Part shown: positions 17,598 through 26,036 of the stretch, one piece after another
Layout: each line of letters starts with the position of its first letter
How positions within the stretch are numbered: position 1 is the stretch's first letter
Source: Hydrococcus sp. Prado102
GTDB taxonomy: Bacteria; Cyanobacteriota; Cyanobacteriia; Cyanobacteriales; Microcystaceae
Length of the DNA: 53,389 bases
Direction of reading: 5' to 3'
Assembly: GCA_025454425.1 (NCBI GenBank)
Contig: JALOOL010000002.1
Coordinates: 1-53,389, forward strand
Notes under the pieces: model-generated
What the model saw: the letters and a program-made list of their open reading frames with translations, nothing else
What the model was told of the DNA's origin: nothing
Databases searched by the model: none
Program-made: the position numbers and the translations under genes

Positions 17598-17629
17598 CAA
17601 TCGCAAAACAATAACCGAAAAAGTAACTT

Positions 17630-18889
17630 ATGTTGCACCACAATCGTACAAGATCGAACCTGACTTCTATCGCTTATCTTCCCTTGGCATTTGCCTTTGG
17701 TGGACTTGCCGTTGCCGCCACGCCAGTTTCAGCCGCTACCCTTGCTCCAAGCGAATCGGCTTCGCGCTTTGATGTCCGTTTTATGCAGGAGACGACAGGT
17801 CATCATCAAATGGCAGTAGATATGGCGCAACAGTGCGTGCAGAAAGCAATTAACGCAGATTTGCGATCGCTTTGCCAAAATATCATCACTAGCCAAAACC
17901 AAGAGATAGAAACCATGCAGTCCTGGTTACAAGATTGGTACGGCTATAGCTATACGCCTCAAATGAAACCGGGCGATATGCGGATGCTCGAAGAGATGGC
18001 AATGATGAATGGTGCTGAATATGAAATTCATTTCATGCGGGATATGATTGACCATCACAAATCAATGCTCAGTGATGCAGTCCCTTGTACAAACCGTGCC
18101 GGACACGGCGAATTGTCCGGTCTTTGCGAAAACATCGTTGCCTCCCAAAGCAGTGAAATCGCTCAAATGCAGCAGTGGTTAGGCGAGAGATATGGCATCT
18201 CTGACAATATGAACGACCAACCCATGTCTAACCCTACTAACAATAACGGGGGTTTTGAGACTGGCAATTTCACCGGATGGTCAACAATAGGAATGGCTGA
18301 GATTGAGACAGCAGATTTTGGGACTGAACCTTCTCAAGGCGCGTACTATGCTGCATTATCCACCATGTTTGATACGGTTTCTGCTTCAGCTTTAGAATCC
18401 TTTCTAGGCTTAACACCTGGAAGCTTAAACGATCTGGAAACTGGAAATATTGAGGAAGGTTCTGCTATTAAGCAAACATTTACAGCAAATGCTGGGGACG
18501 TTTTAACGTTTGATTGGAATTTTATGACCAACGAACTAGAATCTACTCTCGTAGGTTCCAACAACGATTTCGCTTTCTTCACGCTGACATCTTCTCCATC
18601 CAAACTTGCCGATCCTTCTTCTAGTTTCATGACTTCTTTAACGCAATTCGCAGATGAAACTGGGTTTGAGACTTTTTCTGCCGAACTACCTGCTTCTGGT
18701 ACTTACACTTTAGGCTTTGGAGTCGTCAATGTGGGCGATCCTATCTTTGACTCGGCTTTAGCAATTGACAACGTGAAAACTGTCTCTGCCTCTGTTCCCG
18801 AACCGACTTCTGTTTTGGGCGTATTGACTTTCGGTGCATTTGGCGTAGGCGCGATGCGGCGGCGCAAGCAGAAAAACTCGCAAAATTAA
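17630..18889 (+). CDS. DUF305 domain fused to a PEP-CTERM surface domain
   Basis: An exported 419-residue protein. After a signal peptide (about 1-35) come two DUF305 repeats (about 44-205) with TGHHQMAVDMAQ and MIDHHKSML, extra Cys, and Met-rich stretches (MLEEMAMMNGAE). A beta-rich domain follows from about 210 (NNNGGFETGNFTGWS), as in many PEP-CTERM proteins. The C-terminus is a PEP-CTERM sorting signal starting at VPEP (389): PEP motif, hydrophobic helix, then RRRK. PEP-CTERM substrates are processed by exosortase and go to the surface or matrix. A DUF305 metal binder on this signal suggests extracellular copper capture. Flavodoxin follows after 37 bp. Confidence 0.85.
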   Translation: MLHHNRTRSNLTSIAYLPLAFAFGGLAVAATPVSAATLAPSESASRFDVRFMQETTGHHQMAVDMAQQCVQKAINADLRSLCQNIITSQNQEIETMQSWLQDWYGYSYTPQMKPGDMRMLEEMAMMNGAEYEIHFMRDMIDHHKSMLSDAVPCTNRAGHGELSGLCENIVASQSSEIAQMQQWLGERYGISDNMNDQPMSNPTNNNGGFETGNFTGWSTIGMAEIETADFGTEPSQGAYYAALSTMFDTVSASALESFLGLTPGSLNDLETGNIEEGSAIKQTFTANAGDVLTFDWNFMTNELESTLVGSNNDFAFFTLTSSPSKLADPSSSFMTSLTQFADETGFETFSAELPASGTYTLGFGVVNVGDPIFDSALAIDNVKTVSASVPEPTSVLGVLTFGAFGVGAMRRRKQKNSQN

Positions 18890-18926
18890 GCTCAAGTATT
18901 CTTCCTGAAATAAAAAAGGAGCAAAA

Positions 18927-19439
18927 ATGGCAAAGATTGGTTTGTTTTACGGAACTCAAACAGGTTATACACAAACGGCGGCTGAAATAATTCAAAAAGA
19001 GTTCGGTGGAGAAAGCGTTGTGGAATTGTATGACATTTCTAAGACCGAGCCGAGCGACTTTGAAAGCTATGACTATATCATCATCGGTTGTCCTACTTGG
19101 AATGTTGGCGAATTACAAAGCGATTGGGAAAACTTTTACGATGAGCTAGATAATATTAATTTCACTGGCAAAAAAGTTGCTTATTTTGGAGAAGGAGATG
19201 CGGTAGGTTATCCTGATACCTTCCAAGATGCGATGGGAATGTTAGAAGAAAAAATTTCAGAACTCGGTGGCGAAACCGTTGGTTACTGGTCTACAGAAGG
19301 TTACGAGTTTAGTGATTCTAAAGCTTTACGCAATGGCAAATTTGTCGGTCTTGCTCTTGATGAAGATAATCAATCCGATTTAACCGAGGAACGAATTAAA
19401 GACTGGGTTGCCCAACTAAAGCAAGAGTTGGGGATATAG
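18927..19439 (+). CDS. isiB: Flavodoxin (long-chain)
   Basis: A 170-residue FMN electron carrier. The phosphate-binding loop is GTQTGYT (9-15), and the FMN-stacking loops are visible in PTWNVGELQSDW and GEGDAVGYPDTFQDA. The long-chain insertion is present. Flavodoxin replaces iron-sulfur ferredoxin under iron limitation or oxidative stress, so it fits metal stress that damages Fe-S centres. The AAAGGAG ribosome site is strong. It is probably co-transcribed with the preceding DUF305 gene. Chromosomal isiB usually sits with isiA, so this placement is unusual. Confidence 0.95.
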   Translation: MAKIGLFYGTQTGYTQTAAEIIQKEFGGESVVELYDISKTEPSDFESYDYIIIGCPTWNVGELQSDWENFYDELDNINFTGKKVAYFGEGDAVGYPDTFQDAMGMLEEKISELGGETVGYWSTEGYEFSDSKALRNGKFVGLALDEDNQSDLTEERIKDWVAQLKQELGI

Positions 19440-19563
19440 ACATGAGAAATACCCTTGATGGTGTAACACTTAGTACCTAGCGGATTTACCTTGCTCGACA
19501 TTCCGCAAACAAAGCGATCGCATACATAATATTGCAGGCAGATTGTAACCTAGATTAAATAAG

Positions 19564-19583
19564 ATTAATACTTTTAAAGTATT
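19564..19583. promoter_or_regulatory. Palindromic motif ATTAATAC-N5-AAGTAT, copy 2
   Basis: Near-perfect palindrome (AATACTTT-T-AAAGTATT), 17 bp before box 7. The same arrangement exists at 26001, so the two motifs form a conserved module. Confidence 0.55.
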
Positions 19584-19600
19584 GAATCCGACTAGTTAGA

Positions 19601-19618
19601 ATTTCATCTCAATTTCAT
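19601..19618 (+). promoter_or_regulatory. Direct-repeat box 7
   Basis: ATTTCAT-N4-ATTTCAT in the sense direction, 257 bp upstream of the methyltransferase/phosphorylase/USP/CopB operon. The sequence after it is AT-rich (TATAAA at 19629, TAAAAT at 19631), but the hexamer at +15 is not clean. Confidence 0.7.
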
Positions 19619-19875
19619 TTTTTCAATTTATAAAATTTATATACACTCTCAATTCTATCTTTGCTAAAAGCTAAGTTCGAGAGTATGTAAAACTAACAAT
19701 TGTCATCTTAATTTTTAACCCAAAAAGTATTAATTCTTGTCAACAAAGGTATAAATCACTTTTAAATTGCAATCCGATTACTTACCATCTCTTGATTTCA
19801 AAAAACAGCTAAAGAAAAAAATGGACAAGATAGCTGACTAATAAAAGTATTAGCAAGCTCGCGGAGGAAATCAAA

Positions 19876-20544
19876 GTGAATATGTTTATACGCAACGATA
19901 CTGCTATAAGTGAAAGGGAAGATCGGCTTTTCCGTGTTTTTCGCAAACATTTTGCACACTACGACACTACGGCAGTGAACTCTCTAACATATCGAAAACA
20001 AGCCATCCAAATCCTTAACCTAAAATCTGGAGATACCGTTATAGATCTAGGGTGTGGTACAGGTTTGAACTTTTCCTTACTGCAACAGGTAGTAGGTTCC
20101 AAAGGCAAAATCATTGGTGTTGAGGGAGTTAAAGCGATCGTAGACCAAGCTTGGCAGCGAGTACGAGCAGAAGGCTGGTCTAATGTTGAACTCATACAAA
20201 GTAAATCTGTTTCCTTTCAATATCCGACAAAGGTAGACGGAATTATCTCAACCTTTGTTGTTCCCTTGCTTTATCAATGGGAGCGAATCTCTCAGAATGG
20301 CTGCAATGCTTTAGCACCTGGAAAACGATGGGTTGTTTTGGATCTTAAAAGTCCTGCAAATGAGTTTTCCCAGGTTCCATCGCCACTGATTTTTCTTTTC
20401 GATCGCTTCTTAAGGAAAACAACAGACAGGGAAGATCGAAACGCCTGGGTTCCTATTAGCTCGTACCTGCAAAATACATTATTGAGCAAACTTTATACGG
20501 GCTTTGTTTATGTCGCCCCAGAAAAAAGGAGGTTAGATGAATAA
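19876..20544 (+). CDS. SAM-dependent methyltransferase, class I (paralogue A)
   Basis: Soluble 222-residue protein with the class I methyltransferase fold. Motif I is DLGCGTG (57-63), followed by the beta-2 acidic residue in IIGVEG. It is clearly homologous to the protein at 33000-33683 (shared GTGLNFSLLQ, KGWxNV-like, VSFQxP, GIIST, PGKRWVxLDLK) but has drifted in the post-motif region. The substrate is unknown. The GTG start has GGAGG 8 nt upstream. The end overlaps the next gene by 8 nt, so they are translationally coupled. Confidence 0.88.
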   Translation: MNMFIRNDTAISEREDRLFRVFRKHFAHYDTTAVNSLTYRKQAIQILNLKSGDTVIDLGCGTGLNFSLLQQVVGSKGKIIGVEGVKAIVDQAWQRVRAEGWSNVELIQSKSVSFQYPTKVDGIISTFVVPLLYQWERISQNGCNALAPGKRWVVLDLKSPANEFSQVPSPLIFLFDRFLRKTTDREDRNAWVPISSYLQNTLLSKLYTGFVYVAPEKRRLDE

Positions 20545-22396
20545 TATACTGAAAGACCCAGTTTGTGGAATGACGATTCAGCCAGGTAGAGAACTAATTG
20601 CTCTATATCAAGAGCAAAAAATCCACTTTTGTTCAGAATTCTGTCGCAACAAATTTTTCGAGCATCCAGAACAATATATTGCAGCAACAATCGCTGCTAG
20701 CTACGACGAAGCAAAAGAAAATCGGCGGATTGCCTATTTTTCAATGGAGGTAGGAATCGGTTCTACTATGCCTACTTACAGTGGTGGCTTAGGTATTCTG
20801 GCTGGCGATACTTTAAAATCTTGTGCTGATTTGCGAGTTCCTATTATAGGAGTCAGCCTTCTTTATCGCAAAGGTTATTTTGACCAAAAATTGAACGAAT
20901 GGGGCGGGCAGCAAGAATCACCCGTTCAATGGACTCCCGATCGCTTTCTGCGCCTTTTACCGGAAACAGTTCAAGTAAAAATTGAGCAAAGAGTAGTTCG
21001 AGTTCAAGCTTGGCAGTACGACATTGTTGGTTTAAGTGGCTATGTCGTTCCATTGATTTTGTTGGACGCTGACGTTGACGAAAACACGGATTACGATCGC
21101 ACCCTAACAGATTTCTTATACGGCGAAGACGAGAGATATCGGCTAGCTCAGGAGATTCTGCTCGGCATAGGCGGGGTGAGAATAATTGATGCTCTTGGAT
21201 ATAGTGGAATTGAAAGATTCCATATGAACGAAGGACATGCAAGCTTGCTAGTTTTGGAACTTTTAGAAAGACGAAACAGCACCCAGCAAGCAGAATGGGA
21301 TTTTAACAGTATTAGAAACCAATGCGTTTTTACTACCCATACGCCCGTTCCGGCAGGACACGATCGCTTTGACTACGGTTTAGTGCAGCATAGTTTGAGT
21401 CAAATCGTGCCTAATGACGTGCTGCAAATGCTGGCAGGTCGGGAGAGTTTAAACATGACAGTGCTAGGATTGAACTTGAGCCGCTACGTCAACGGCGTAG
21501 CCAAACGGCATGAAGAAGTTTCCCAAGAAATGTTTCCAGGATATCCCATCCACCACATTACCAATGGAGTGCATTCCTGGACGTGGACTTGTGATAGTTT
21601 CAGAGCTTTATATGACCGCTATATCCCCGGTTGGAGTAACGACCCAACTATGCTTCGGCACGGGATCGGCATTCCCAAAAAGGAGATTTGGGAAGCTCAT
21701 TTGATGGCGAAAGCGAGTCTTTTTGCTCATATCAAAGAGCAAACCCATCTTTCGCTTTCGACTGACATTCTGACAGTTGGATTTGCGCGTAGGGCGACGG
21801 CTTACAAACGAGCAGATTTAATCTTCTCAGACATCAATTGGCTGCTAGAAATTGCCAAACAAGTCGGTTCTTTGCAGTTTGTCTTTGCGGGAAAGGCACA
21901 TCCAAAAGATTACCCTGGTAAGGAGCTAATTCGGCACATTTTTGAGATTTCGCGCCAACTGCGCGAGCAGATCCCCGTTATTTTTTTGGAGAATTACGAT
22001 ATGGAGCAAGCCAAAGCGATCGTTTCTGGAGTCGATCTCTGGCTCAATACCCCCCAACGCCCTCTAGAAGCCTCTGGAACCTCTGGCATGAAGGCGGCAC
22101 ATAACGGAGTTCCCAGTTTGAGTATTTTAGATGGCTGGTGGATTGAAGGGCATATTGAGGGGGTCACTGGCTGGTCTATCGGCTCTCAGAAGCCAGAGAT
22201 CTCTGCATCAGATGCTCTCAACAGGCAGGATACAGAGGATTTATATCGGAAACTACAAAACGTTATCGTTCCAATGTTTTATCGAGAACGCGATCGCTGG
22301 CTCGATGTCATGCGGCAGTCCATTGCTCTGAATGCCTCATTTTTTAATACCCACCGCATGGTACAGCAGTACGTTACAAATGCTTATCTACCTTAA
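20537..22396 (+). CDS. glgP: YHS domain fused to alpha-glucan phosphorylase (GT35)
   Basis: A 619-residue protein. Residues 1-50 form a YHS metal-binding domain: DPVCGM with C10, and HFCSEFC with C32 and C36. From about residue 63 it is a compact alpha-glucan phosphorylase: AYFSMEVG, the glycine-rich PTYSGGLGILAGD, TTHTPVPAGHDRF, and the pyridoxal phosphate site SGTSGMKA with K519. The enzyme releases glucose-1-phosphate from glycogen. YHS domains normally sit in CopA-type pumps or small metal proteins. One on a glycogen enzyme suggests metal-responsive activity or metal-dependent docking. No stop or frame break separates the parts. The GGAGG-type site lies in the upstream gene. Confidence 0.9.
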   Translation: MNNILKDPVCGMTIQPGRELIALYQEQKIHFCSEFCRNKFFEHPEQYIAATIAASYDEAKENRRIAYFSMEVGIGSTMPTYSGGLGILAGDTLKSCADLRVPIIGVSLLYRKGYFDQKLNEWGGQQESPVQWTPDRFLRLLPETVQVKIEQRVVRVQAWQYDIVGLSGYVVPLILLDADVDENTDYDRTLTDFLYGEDERYRLAQEILLGIGGVRIIDALGYSGIERFHMNEGHASLLVLELLERRNSTQQAEWDFNSIRNQCVFTTHTPVPAGHDRFDYGLVQHSLSQIVPNDVLQMLAGRESLNMTVLGLNLSRYVNGVAKRHEEVSQEMFPGYPIHHITNGVHSWTWTCDSFRALYDRYIPGWSNDPTMLRHGIGIPKKEIWEAHLMAKASLFAHIKEQTHLSLSTDILTVGFARRATAYKRADLIFSDINWLLEIAKQVGSLQFVFAGKAHPKDYPGKELIRHIFEISRQLREQIPVIFLENYDMEQAKAIVSGVDLWLNTPQRPLEASGTSGMKAAHNGVPSLSILDGWWIEGHIEGVTGWSIGSQKPEISASDALNRQDTEDLYRKLQNVIVPMFYRERDRWLDVMRQSIALNASFFNTHRMVQQYVTNAYLP

Positions 22397-22425
22397 TGTT
22401 TCTTTTCTAACAAATAAGATATTCT

Positions 22426-22899
22426 ATGTTTTATAAAATTCTAGTAGCAACAGATAGCTCAAAATTTGGCAAACGGGTTTTTGAAGAAGCACTCGCCCAA
22501 GCGAAAACCACCAAAGCTAGCCTTACGATCTTACACGTTTTATGTCCTGATGAAGAAGATTGCCCCGATACATCAGGATTATTAAATACTTATTACTACC
22601 CAAAGACGGATAGCGAAATCGCAGAACGCTGTCAACAAATGTGGGAGAAATTCTGCCAAAAGGGGTTGGAAATGGTGAAAGCGCGTGCTGACGAAGCAAT
22701 AGCCGCTGGAGTTAATGCAGAATTCATGCAAAAATCCGGCAGTCCCGGTCGAATTATCTGTGATATGGCTCGTAATTGGGAGACTGACTTAATTGTAATC
22801 GGACGGCGCGGCTATTCAGGTTTGAGCGAGTTATTTCTAGGTAGTGTTAGTAACTACGTACTCCACCATGCTCCTTGTTCGGTGCTAACCGTACAGTAG
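22426..22899 (+). CDS. Universal stress protein, ATP-binding type
   Basis: A 157-residue UspA-fold protein. It shows the N-terminal KILVATDSS and the ATP-binding pattern G-x2-G-x9-G-S (G126, G129, G139-S140 in GRRGYSGLSELFLGS). It is cytosolic and typically dimeric. It is third in the operon, 29 bp after the phosphorylase. Usp proteins accompany growth arrest and oxidative or metal stress. The partner is unknown. Confidence 0.9.
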   Translation: MFYKILVATDSSKFGKRVFEEALAQAKTTKASLTILHVLCPDEEDCPDTSGLLNTYYYPKTDSEIAERCQQMWEKFCQKGLEMVKARADEAIAAGVNAEFMQKSGSPGRIICDMARNWETDLIVIGRRGYSGLSELFLGSVSNYVLHHAPCSVLTVQ

Positions 22900-22994
22900 T
22901 TACTAGTCATAGCACCAGCAGCGTTCCAGTAGCATCTCTCAACAGCTTGCAACTCAACGATCTACTATCATCCCTGCTTCAGGAGTATTAAGTT

Positions 22995-25043
22995 ATGCAG
23001 CACCGTAACAGAAACCATCCATCTCAGCTACATCACGACCACCAGAAACAGCTTGCAGCAGCCCGCGACCAGCATGGAGGACACGATAAACATGCCGGAC
23101 ATAGCCCAGAGATATTTAAGCGGCGCTTTTTTATCTGTTTGGCTTTGACGCTACCCGTTCTTTATTTTGCCCCCTCTCTTCAGAACTGGTTTGGCTATCA
23201 GGCAGTGCAGTTTCCAGGCGCAGCTTGGGTAAGTCCCATCCTGAGTATTATTATTTATTTCTACGGCGGTTGGGTTTTTCTCAAAGGAGCTTGGCACGAA
23301 CTCCGCAGTAAAATTGGCATGATGACCCTGATTGCGCTAGCAATCACTGTTGCTTTTGTTTACAGTCTGGCAGTTTCGCTGGGATTAGAAGGGGAGCCTT
23401 TTTACTGGGAACTGGTAACTCTAGTGGATATTATGCTGCTGGGTCACTGGATTGAAATGACATCGGTGCAGGGAGCCAGTCGCGCCTTGGAACACCTAGC
23501 AAATCTCGTACCCGATCTTGCTCATCGCTTGGTAGCAGGGCGCATTGAAGATGTATCCGTCGGAGAGTTACAAGAAGGCGACTCGATCCTCATTCGTCCT
23601 GGCGAACAAATTCCTATTGATGGGGAAGTAGAGGAAGGAGCTTCCAGCGTTAACGAGGCGTTTCTAACCGGAGAGTCGCGTCCGGTTACAAAACAAGTCG
23701 GGGATGAGGTAGTGGCGGGGGCTGTCAATGCTGAAGGCGCTTTGACTGTCAGGGTAACGCGGACGGGAGAGCAGACGACCTTGAGCCAAATTATGCGCTT
23801 AGTGGAAGAAGCTCAATCTTCTCGCAGTCGCTTTCAGGCACTAGCAGACCAAATTGCCTATTGGCTGACCTTAATTGCGATTGGAGTAGGGTCGCTAACG
23901 TTTGTCATCTGGTTGGGCGTGGGTTCGGGGTTGGTGTTTGCTGTCGAAAGAGCCGTAACAGTGTTGGTTATTGCTTGTCCTCACGCGCTGGGTTTGGCAA
24001 TCCCGTTAGTAATCGTCAATGCCACTGCTTTATCAGCAAAACATGGCATTTTAGTACGGCGTAGAGAAGCTTTTGAACGCGCCCGAAAAATCAAGGCGAT
24101 CGCGTTTGACAAAACTGGAACTTTAACCGAAGGTCAGTTTGGCGTACAGCGAATTTATACGGAGGGCATAGATGAGCTAGAAGCTCTCTCAATCGCTGCT
24201 GCACTGGAATCTTTGTCAGAACATCCCTTAGCGCAAGCGGTAGTGCAAGAAGCCGATGCCCGTCAGGTTTCTCTGCCGCAGGGAAAAGAGTTTCAAGCAA
24301 TTGCAGGTAAGGGGGTTGAAGGCAGTGTCAATGGCAAACGCTATCGGGTCGGGCGACCAGAATGGGCGCAGGAATTAAATCTGGCATTTTCTAGCCATCT
24401 ACAAGCGAGTTTGGAAAGGATTGAGTCCCGTGGAGAAAGTGCGATCGCGCTATTAGACGACGAGCGAATGCTGGTGCTGTTCGGACTGGCAGATCGAGTA
24501 CGAGAACAGGCACGCATCGCCGTACAGCGATTCCAGGAAATGCAGGTTCAGGTAGTCATGATTACCGGAGATGCTGAGGCAGTCGCTAAAACCGTCGCCA
24601 ACGAGCTTGGCATTGACCGTTACTATGCTCGCGTCCTGCCACAAGATAAGGCGACGCTGGTGCGGAAATTAAAAGCTACTCAACCAACTGCTTTTGTAGG
24701 CGATGGTATCAATGATGCGCCCGCTTTGTTTGAGTCAGATCTAGGTCTTGCTATCGGCGCAGGGACTAATGTGGCAATCGAGTCCGCCGATTTAGTTCTG
24801 ATTAAGAGTAATCCTCTCGATGCCGCCTACGCTCTAAAACTGTCAAAAGCTACCTACGACAAAATGCTTCAGAACCTTTTTTGGGCGACAGGTTACAACG
24901 TTATCGGAATTCCCCTAGCGGCAGGTATTGCCTATCCTGTGGGTATTTTGCTTCCTCCAGCTTTGGCAGCCGTATTTATGAGCGTTTCAACGGTGGTTGT
25001 GTCTATCAACGCTATGCTGTTGCGTCGGTTGAAGTTAGATTAA
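22995..25043 (+). CDS. copB: P1B-3-type copper/silver ATPase (CopB-like)
   Basis: Membrane ATPase of 682 residues. Its transmembrane metal motif is CPH (C328 in ACPHALGLAIP), which defines the CopB class that exports Cu+/Cu2+/Ag+. The N-terminus is a His-rich tail (about 1-35, with HHDHQ and HGGHDKHAGH) in place of HMA domains, as usual for CopB. Other motifs are TGES, the phosphorylated D372 in DKTGT, and GDGINDAP. AGGAG lies 10 nt before the ATG. It is last in the operon after methyltransferase, YHS-phosphorylase and Usp (95 bp gap from usp, so an additional promoter is possible). Confidence 0.93.
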   Translation: MQHRNRNHPSQLHHDHQKQLAAARDQHGGHDKHAGHSPEIFKRRFFICLALTLPVLYFAPSLQNWFGYQAVQFPGAAWVSPILSIIIYFYGGWVFLKGAWHELRSKIGMMTLIALAITVAFVYSLAVSLGLEGEPFYWELVTLVDIMLLGHWIEMTSVQGASRALEHLANLVPDLAHRLVAGRIEDVSVGELQEGDSILIRPGEQIPIDGEVEEGASSVNEAFLTGESRPVTKQVGDEVVAGAVNAEGALTVRVTRTGEQTTLSQIMRLVEEAQSSRSRFQALADQIAYWLTLIAIGVGSLTFVIWLGVGSGLVFAVERAVTVLVIACPHALGLAIPLVIVNATALSAKHGILVRRREAFERARKIKAIAFDKTGTLTEGQFGVQRIYTEGIDELEALSIAAALESLSEHPLAQAVVQEADARQVSLPQGKEFQAIAGKGVEGSVNGKRYRVGRPEWAQELNLAFSSHLQASLERIESRGESAIALLDDERMLVLFGLADRVREQARIAVQRFQEMQVQVVMITGDAEAVAKTVANELGIDRYYARVLPQDKATLVRKLKATQPTAFVGDGINDAPALFESDLGLAIGAGTNVAIESADLVLIKSNPLDAAYALKLSKATYDKMLQNLFWATGYNVIGIPLAAGIAYPVGILLPPALAAVFMSVSTVVVSINAMLLRRLKLD

Positions 25044-25085
25044 GCCGATGATGTGTTTATCCCGGTTTCGCGGTCAAACTTCTGT

Positions 25086-25121
25086 TAATTTAGACAAGCC
25101 ATCTGACCTGAAAACAACATT
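25086..25121. repeat. Direct repeat, left copy (36 bp)
   Basis: Matches 27279-27314 at 34 of 36 positions. Weaker similarity (about three-quarters) continues for some 24 bp to the left. Read on the minus strand it encodes the tail SGQMACLN followed by a stop, the same as the C-terminus of the MerR gene at 27278. It is either a relic of a second merR or one flank of a 2.2 kb inserted or duplicated segment. Confidence 0.75.
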
Positions 25122-25155
25122 CTGCAAAGGGCGAGCAAGAGGCAAAAAAAGTCCC

Positions 25156-25338
25156 TCAGCGATCGGCTATTAAAAATGTTGAGCGTCTTAATCCGCAATC
25201 TCGATCGTTCATTTTGTTGAAAGATGAAAATTGATTGAAATCTGGTACTTCTTGATAGCAATGAGGACAATACCAGTACACTCGATTACTCCTGACATGA
25301 CGGAGAATGTTACTCGAACATATAGGACAGTTGTTCAT
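25156..25338 (-). CDS. Small zinc-ribbon-like protein, 60 residues
   Basis: The first 32 residues contain two CxxC knuckles (CPICS at 4-8 and CPHC at 24-27) around RHVRSNRVYWYC, followed by QEVP. I recall this pattern from small cyanobacterial proteins of unknown function. The remaining 28 residues look non-conserved. No strong ribosome site was seen, so confidence is moderate. A degenerate direct-repeat pair (25224-25241) lies inside this gene and is probably chance. Confidence 0.55.
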   Translation of the reverse strand: MNNCPICSSNILRHVRSNRVYWYCPHCYQEVPDFNQFSSFNKMNDRDCGLRRSTFLIADR

Positions 25339-25444
25339 ACGTTTGTTTTTATCTTTGCTTTTATTAATTCGGTTTTGTTTTTTAAAAATGGAATTGACGA
25401 GTTTTGCGGGGGATACAGGGACATATCCCCCTAATAACAGTTTC

Positions 25445-25786
25445 TTACGCTGCTTGTGCTACAGAGCGGCAGCTTTTGGCACAACGACGGCAAATTTCAG
25501 CGCAGCGTTGACAATGAGCAGCATGACTGGCGTGTTTCTCGCACTCAGCCGCACAGAGTTCGCACGCTTTGGCGCAAGCATTACAGACTTCAGGATGAAG
25601 ACTTGATTTTCGGATTAGGAAGCGAGCGCAAAGCGCGCAGAGATCGGCGCAATCGTAGCATAACCTGACACATTCTGCCATCATTGCTGACATCTCGCCG
25701 CTCAGACACGCATCAGCGCAGGTTTCGCATTCGCGCAAGCAATCCAAACAATCCTGAATGGAAGTCTCAATTGTAGCTGTTGTCAT
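25445..25786 (-). CDS. csp: Cytosolic copper-storage protein (Csp3/DUF326-like)
   Basis: A 113-residue all-helical protein with 20 cysteines spaced CxxC or CxxxC along four helices (13-27, 39-53, 68-82, 92-106). This is the Csp four-helix-bundle pattern that stores many Cu(I) ions in its core. No signal peptide is present, so it is a cytosolic Csp3 type. GAGGT lies upstream of the ATG. Its leader contains a 12 bp inverted repeat and its promoter carries a direct-repeat box. A shrunken paralogue lies at 10739-10939. Confidence 0.9.
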   Translation of the reverse strand: MTTATIETSIQDCLDCLRECETCADACLSGEMSAMMAECVRLCYDCADLCALCARFLIRKSSLHPEVCNACAKACELCAAECEKHASHAAHCQRCAEICRRCAKSCRSVAQAA

Positions 25787-25824
25787 ATCTACCTCGTCTT
25801 ACGTTAGTTTTTAAGTAGGAGAAA

Positions 25825-25879
25825 ATACGAAGTCTGTTTGATTAGATCTTAAAAAAAGTTAATTTTCCAGACTTCGTAT
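25825..25879 (-). promoter_or_regulatory. 12 bp inverted repeat in the csp leader (possible attenuator)
   Basis: Perfect arms ATACGAAGTCTG (25825-25836) and CAGACTTCGTAT (25868-25879) with a 31 nt loop. In the minus-strand transcript the hairpin is followed by UUUUCUCC. It would form after the predicted -10 of box 8 and about 40 nt before the csp start. It could be an attenuator, an mRNA stabiliser or an operator for a second regulator. Confidence 0.5.
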
Positions 25880-25949
25880 AAAACGTGAGGTTATGCGCGA
25901 TCTTTGATAAAAATCTCACACATACTATTAACTAACTTCTCAAATAGAA

Positions 25950-25967
25950 ATGAAATTAAGATGAAAT
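25950..25967 (-). promoter_or_regulatory. Direct-repeat box 8
   Basis: ATTTCAT-N4-ATTTCAT on the csp coding strand. TAGTTA (25934-25929) begins 15 nt after the box. Confidence 0.75.
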
Positions 25968-26000
25968 ATTGTCAACAGATTGCAACCTAAACTGAATTAA

Positions 26001-26020
26001 ATTAATACCTTTAAAGTATC
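26001..26020. promoter_or_regulatory. Palindromic motif ATTAATAC-N5-AAGTAT, copy 3
   Basis: Copy located 16 bp before box 9, in the same geometry as copy 2 before box 7. Confidence 0.55.
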
Positions 26021-26036
26021 AATTTTATGACTTAGA

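Larger units (their letters stand above)
17117..17629. other. 513 bp divergent intergenic region
   Basis: This region holds box 5, box 6, one copy of the ATTAATAC palindrome and a potentially structured leader before the DUF305/PEP-CTERM gene. No convincing ORF is present. The longest candidates on the minus strand are 24 codons with ATG and about 30 codons with TTG. Confidence 0.7.
19440..19875. other. 436 bp intergenic region with a two-element promoter
   Basis: Contains one HIP1 site near 19515, palindrome copy 2 and box 7. About 80 bp (19538-19618) are roughly three-quarters identical to the promoter region at 25975-26055. No ORF of note was seen. Confidence 0.7.

Noticed and set aside
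25224-25241. ATGAAAA-N4-TTGAAAT pair
   Set aside because: Two mismatches and a position inside a coding region. No -10 is placed as in true boxes.
25085-25270. 61-codon minus-strand ORF ending in SGQMACLN
   Set aside because: It overlaps the better-supported zinc-ribbon gene. Only its last codons, within the direct repeat, resemble merR, so it was treated as repeat and not as a gene.
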